Source: a virus. From it: a stretch of 25,307 nt of DNA. Of this stretch, positions 22,570 to 25,307 are shown piece after piece. The stretch covers positions 1-25,307 of IMG/VR virus record IMGVR_UViG_3300026512_000055; one strand, written 5' to 3'. The stretch's first letter is position 1. Each line of letters begins with the position of its first letter. A program made the position numbers and the translations under genes. Below the pieces are notes generated by a model. The model saw only the letters and a list, made by a program, of their open reading frames with translations. It had not been told where the DNA came from and ran no database searches.

Positions 22570-23187
22570 TTAATCCTTTATTATCATAAAATGTGGTTTA
22601 TTTTCTTTTAGTTCCATATTGAAACGGTCTTTGTTTATAGTAAGTGTTTTTTCATCTGTGTTATAAATCCAATCAGGTTGTAAATAAGGTATAACATCTT
22701 GATGTACACCTGCAAACACTACATTTACCATATTTTTATTTCTAATATACTTTTGTATAGAGTTACTTAGTCCCATTGCTGTGTTTCGATCTATAGTACT
22801 TGTAAATTCATCACGAACCATATTAGATTTTAAACTTCTTGCTAAATCAACACGATACCCTTGCCCTTGTGATAATATTCTACGAGGCAATAACCATTGG
22901 GGTACAGAGTTAAACCCAACTGCTTGTAATCTATCAATAGCGTCTTTTGTATTTTTGAAGTGCGAACAAACTGCTTCATTATCATACCATTGTATTTCTT
23001 GTTCCTTGCCAAACCGTTTCAATAATAGTGATTTTCCACTACCACTTTGACCTGTTATAAAACCAATATTAAATTCAAAATCTATATCAAGAATATGTTC
23101 ATTAAATGTGTATTCTTTTTGATATTCTATTGTAAACATATCACATATTTCTTTAGTAATTTTAGACTCTTCTAATTTAACCGTCAT
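22570..23187 (-). CDS. Soluble ABC-type ATPase (COG2401-like)
   Basis: A 205-aa nucleotide-binding domain with no membrane helix. Walker A GQSGSGKS at 46-53, signature LSQGQ at 105-109 (ILSQGQGYRVDLARSL), a degenerate Walker B with DE at 126-127 (MVRDEFTSTIDR), D-loop D133, and the H-loop histidine H162 (VVFAGVHQDVIPYLQPDWIY). DEFTSxxDR and the LQPDWIY ending match the ABC ATPase half of a bacterial and mobile-element protein fused to an acetyltransferase (COG2401). Here the acetyltransferase is a separate gene of the same operon (23423-24235). Function of that protein type is unknown, and it is not a transporter by structure. Confidence 0.75.
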   Translation of the reverse strand: MTVKLEESKITKEICDMFTIEYQKEYTFNEHILDIDFEFNIGFITGQSGSGKSLLLKRFGKEQEIQWYDNEAVCSHFKNTKDAIDRLQAVGFNSVPQWLLPRRILSQGQGYRVDLARSLKSNMVRDEFTSTIDRNTAMGLSNSIQKYIRNKNMVNVVFAGVHQDVIPYLQPDWIYNTDEKTLTINKDRFNMELKENKPHFMIIKD

Positions 23188-23205
23188 TAGTGTCCTTTAG
23201 TATAA

Positions 23206-23295
23206 TTATTTAAGTTTGTTAAGTTCTTTGACTTTATTTATGACATCTTCTATTTCGTAATCACTTTCAATTAAAATTGAAGCAATTATTCTCAT
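23206..23295 (-). CDS. Tiny ORF, 29 aa (possible second half of the 39-aa ORF)
   Basis: Begins ATG at 23293-23295, overlapping the upstream stop as ATGA, and ends at 23206. It reads MRIIASILIESDYEIEDVIN and VKELNKLK. I infer from the ATGA overlap and complementary content that it was once one reading frame with the upstream ORF. Weak support as an independent gene. Confidence 0.4.
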   Translation of the reverse strand: MRIIASILIESDYEIEDVINKVKELNKLK

Positions 23296-23411
23296 GCCAT
23301 TTCCCAACGGTCCTTTCTAACAATAGCACCATCTTCTCTAAACTCATAACCCAAAGGGTCTTTACCCTTAAATTCTTCTTTTCGGAAGTTGTTTTCTGTT
23401 ACTGACCTCAT
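23292..23411 (-). CDS. Tiny phage ORF, 39 aa, REDG/RWE motif
   Basis: Begins ATG at 23409-23411 and reads MRSVTENNFRKEEFKGKDPL, then GYEFREDGAIVRKDRWEMA. The GYEFREDGxxVRKDRWE segment is one I recall from many small phage proteins. In those, as far as I remember, the protein continues with a short helix, which is what the overlapping 29-aa ORF supplies. Located between the GNAT and the ABC-ATPase genes. Confidence 0.5.
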   Translation of the reverse strand: MRSVTENNFRKEEFKGKDPLGYEFREDGAIVRKDRWEMA

Positions 23412-23422
23412 TTAAATTTCCT

Positions 23423-24235
23423 TTATGTTTTAAGTGCTTTAAGTGCTTTGAGTTTAAGTCGTTCTTCTCGTGTAAGTACTTTTCGTTTATTTCGTTTATT
23501 TTGTTGTTTGTACTTTTTATTATCCTTATCACTTAGTGAACCTACAGATAGTTCTTTTTGTGGTGGTAAAACTTTATGTATTATACTATAAATCTTATTA
23601 AGTTTTTTACGAAGTGTTTTGTACTCATCTAAATTTTCAGAAGTAATGTCTTTTTCTAATGTTTTAATTTCTTTTTCTAAATTATGTAATTCTATAGGAT
23701 CAAACAGTAAATCATAATTTAATGTTTGTGTGTAATAATGTCTATACATTTTTTCACCATCTCTTAACCCAGCCATAGATTTTTCATTATGGTCTTTTGA
23801 TAGTTTGAATTCTCTTTGATTGTAGTGTCCAGCAACCCAATTTTTGGAGTTTTCTCTATATTCTCCTAATCTAGGATGATATGTAGCACCATAAACTTTA
23901 AATCCTTGTTTAGTATAAAAATCACTAATACTATTAATCATTTTTGAAGAAATACCTAATCCTTGAAATTCAGGAAGTACAATAGTTCTAGTTAATCGTT
24001 TAGCAGGATATGATGCAATTTGAAACATAACACCTATACAACCAACTAAAATTTCTGTGTTATTATTTGTCCAATAAAAAGTAAAAAATTTAGCACCATT
24101 AGGTAGTGTTTTATCGTGTGGTTTATTAGCGGTCATGTAGTGATAAGGTGCAAACTTTTTCCAAAGATGCTTTTCACCCTCTTTCACTATTAATTCAATT
24201 TTAAATTGTGGAATGTTTTGTAAAATTATTTTCAA
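23423..24235 (-). CDS. GNAT-type acetyltransferase (COG2401-like partner)
   Basis: A 270-aa protein with TTG start at 24233-24235 after AAAAGGA. Residues about 25-130 have the GNAT fold: FAPYHYMTANKPHD at the start, LVGCIGVMFQIAS as the central strands, and RTIVLPEFQGLGISSKM with the acetyl-CoA-binding QGLGIS at 91-96, then ATYHPRLGEYRENSKNW. This matches the acetyltransferase half of the fused GNAT/ABC-ATPase proteins (RxVVLPDYQGxGIG...SHP in bacteria). The C-terminal 100 residues are a basic coiled-coil (EIKTLEKDITSENLDEYKTL, then KLNKIYSIIHK) ending in Lys-rich tail. The acetyl acceptor is unknown. Confidence 0.75.
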   Translation of the reverse strand: MKIILQNIPQFKIELIVKEGEKHLWKKFAPYHYMTANKPHDKTLPNGAKFFTFYWTNNNTEILVGCIGVMFQIASYPAKRLTRTIVLPEFQGLGISSKMINSISDFYTKQGFKVYGATYHPRLGEYRENSKNWVAGHYNQREFKLSKDHNEKSMAGLRDGEKMYRHYYTQTLNYDLLFDPIELHNLEKEIKTLEKDITSENLDEYKTLRKKLNKIYSIIHKVLPPQKELSVGSLSDKDNKKYKQQNKRNKRKVLTREERLKLKALKALKT

Positions 24236-24255
24236 GATGTTCCTTTTAATGAAAT

Positions 24256-24261
24256 ATTATA
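24256..24261 (-). promoter_or_regulatory. Candidate -10 box for the GNAT/ABC operon
   Basis: Minus strand TTGTTATAATATTTC, with TATAAT at 24256-24261, 20 bases before the GNAT start. A -35 element is not clear. TGTTATAATA also occurs before the MBL gene (15781-15786), which may point to a shared early-type promoter. Confidence 0.35.
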
Positions 24262-24300
24262 ACAAAAATTACATTAAAGAACACTTAAATATTTAAAACT

Positions 24301-24876
24301 TTAAATACTAAAATTAAAGTTTTCTATGTCTTCTTGTTGAAATATTTCATGTGTGTTTTCAAAAAGTGCTGGCTCAGCTAAAAATGTAGTACCAGGACAA
24401 ACATCGACATCACAAGAAAATGCAAAGGTCTCATTGTTATTTATTTCTAACGGCCAAAATATTTCTTGAAATTCGTTAAGATTCCATTTAATATCTTTTT
24501 TAGTTGGCATATCTGTATTCATAATTGTAGATACTCTAAGATATTTTTCGTCTGGATTAACAAGTACTAATGTTTTAAAATCAGATTTTGTAAATGTAAG
24601 TGATACCATAGTACGATTAGTAAGTTTTTTGTTATCTATTTTTTTAACAATATATTCTAATCCATGTTGCATTGCTGTTTGTACTTGTTTAAGAGGTACT
24701 CTTGTTCTAAGTTGTGCTCTTTGAAGCAATGAGTGTTGTATTTTGTCATTAACATCCACTTCATACCCAGGTATTTCTAGTTTCCAATTTTTCTTTTTAA
24801 TTTTCAATTCTTCAGATACAGTGTCTGATAAAGACTCTCTTAATGCTAATTCATCTACAAACGATTTAAATTTCAT
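24301..24876 (-). CDS. Protein of unknown function with capsid-targeting-like N-terminus
   Basis: A 191-aa soluble protein, no homologue recognised. The start MKFKSFVDELALRESLSD resembles T4 internal-protein targeting peptides (for example MKTYQEFIAEA). It contains Leu-Arg-Glu, matching the LxE or IxE sites that the head protease gp21 cuts. The rest has mixed strands (TNRTMVSLTFTKSDFKTLVL) and ends with NFNFSI. It overlaps the nuclease gene stop by ATGA and shares its late promoter. A head-packaged protein is therefore possible. Confidence 0.65.
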   Translation of the reverse strand: MKFKSFVDELALRESLSDTVSEELKIKKKNWKLEIPGYEVDVNDKIQHSLLQRAQLRTRVPLKQVQTAMQHGLEYIVKKIDNKKLTNRTMVSLTFTKSDFKTLVLVNPDEKYLRVSTIMNTDMPTKKDIKWNLNEFQEIFWPLEINNNETFAFSCDVDVCPGTTFLAEPALFENTHEIFQQEDIENFNFSI

Positions 24877-25229
24877 TTTTTCTTTTTCCCACCAAAATAT
24901 TCTACTGCTAATCCTTCATCGACAAGCATTTCATTAAGTGATTTATCACCATCTTTATACATAATACTGCCTAACATTCTACCATACTTTCCTGCTTTAT
25001 CTTTATATGTTTTAATATAAAGTGTGTCTTTATGTTCTTCAATAAGTTCTACTAATCTGGCACGAGAAATCAACCCTTGTGGTCTTGATTCGCCTCTAAG
25101 TTCAGGAGTATCAATACCGTATAAACGAATTACTTCTTTTTTAGTTATTCCAAATCCAAGATCTAAAACTACTGTGATAGTATCCCCATCATAAATTTTA
25201 ATAACTTCTTTAATATTGTATGTGTACAT
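24873..25229 (-). CDS. Staphylococcal-nuclease-like (thermonuclease) protein
   Basis: A 118-aa protein with the SNase core and no signal peptide. Calcium ligands are D14/D16 in IYDGDTITVVLDLG and D40 in RLYGIDTPE, with catalytic R35 and E43 there. The second arginine R84 is in DKAGKYGRMLGSIM. GLAVEYFGGKKKK closes the protein in place of the usual longer C-terminal helix, so this is a minimal version. Predicted to cut DNA and RNA. It lies right behind a late promoter, which is late for a host-DNA degrader. Confidence 0.85.
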   Translation of the reverse strand: MYTYNIKEVIKIYDGDTITVVLDLGFGITKKEVIRLYGIDTPELRGESRPQGLISRARLVELIEEHKDTLYIKTYKDKAGKYGRMLGSIMYKDGDKSLNEMLVDEGLAVEYFGGKKKK

Positions 25230-25241
25230 ATAAACACCTTA

Positions 25242-25263
25242 AGTTTAATTTAAACTATTTATA
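25242..25263 (-). promoter_or_regulatory. Late promoter with adjacent inverted repeat
   Basis: Minus strand TATAAATA followed by G at 25256-25263, then AGTTTAA/TTAAACT arms (25242-25256) around one base. The promoter lies 27 bases before the nuclease gene and fits T4 late consensus. The repeat may be a chance AT palindrome or an operator. Confidence 0.5.
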
Positions 25264-25280
25264 TTTTTTGCGTCTAAAAA

Positions 25281-25307
25281 TTACCAATCATCATCAATAA
25301 TAGATTC
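25281..25307 (-). CDS. C-terminal end of an upstream gene (partial)
   Basis: The minus strand reads ESIIDDDW then TAA at 25281-25283 and runs off the right edge. Acidic ends of this kind are common in phage proteins. Only nine codons are visible, so identity is unknown. Confidence 0.35.
   Translation of the reverse strand, partial: ESIIDDDW

Overview
The window is part of the genome of a T4-like contractile-tailed phage. The evidence is a near-complete T4-type tail set: sheath gp18, two gp19-like tube proteins, gp48 cap, a gp54-like protein, gp53 wedge, gp27/gp5 hub and spike, a tape measure, and two zinc-ribbon hub-assembly proteins. Head and packaging genes (gp4, gp14, gp16), a phage GroES, class Ia NrdA/NrdB and a Dda helicase are also present, together with T4-type late promoters (TATAAATA) in intergenic gaps. 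The DNA is strongly AT-rich, Shine-Dalgarno sequences are AGGAG/AAGGA-like, and TTG and GTG starts occur. The host is therefore probably an AT-rich Gram-negative bacterium (a SAR11-like or Campylobacterota host is possible); the sequence does not settle this.

Layout. (1) 1-1822, minus strand: 5' part of the tail sheath gene with a long hairpin-containing leader and its own late promoter, preceded by a 41-aa membrane peptide. (2) 9981-1914, minus: one tightly overlapping tail/baseplate operon, in transcription order gp54-like, two gp51/gp26-like zinc proteins, tape measure, gp48, gp53, gp27, gp5. (3) 10030-12568, plus: two tail-tube paralogues, the gp4 head-completion nuclease and a tail-anchored coiled-coil protein. 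This is the only plus-strand block. It diverges from block 2 at a 26-bp palindrome carrying a late promoter on each strand and converges on block 4 at a hairpin. (4) 14751-12581, minus: two small ORFs, GroES-like co-chaperonin, small terminase gp16, neck protein gp14 and a 64-aa ORF, with two late promoters. (5) 16062-14803, minus: a metallo-beta-lactamase-fold hydrolase, a two-helix membrane protein and a 78-aa ORF. (6) 20692-16118, minus: nrdA and nrdB with five small ORFs between them. (7) 24235-20923, minus: a GNAT-like acetyltransferase, two tiny ORFs, an ABC-type ATPase, an 89-aa ORF and the Dda-like helicase. (8) 25307-24301, minus: end of an unidentified gene, then a late promoter driving a staphylococcal-nuclease-like enzyme and a 191-aa protein whose N-terminus resembles a capsid-targeting sequence.

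How it fits together. Nucleotide supply (NrdAB) and Dda serve replication. The late promoters drive structural genes and imply a gp55-type sigma factor elsewhere in the genome. The GroES-like protein sits with head-packaging genes. The least explained parts are the split GNAT/ABC-ATPase pair, which matches a known but functionally uncharacterised fused bacterial protein type, the RNase Z/Apyc1-like hydrolase (a possible counter-defence enzyme), the late nuclease plus putative packaged protein, and a recent 120-bp duplication in the tape measure.
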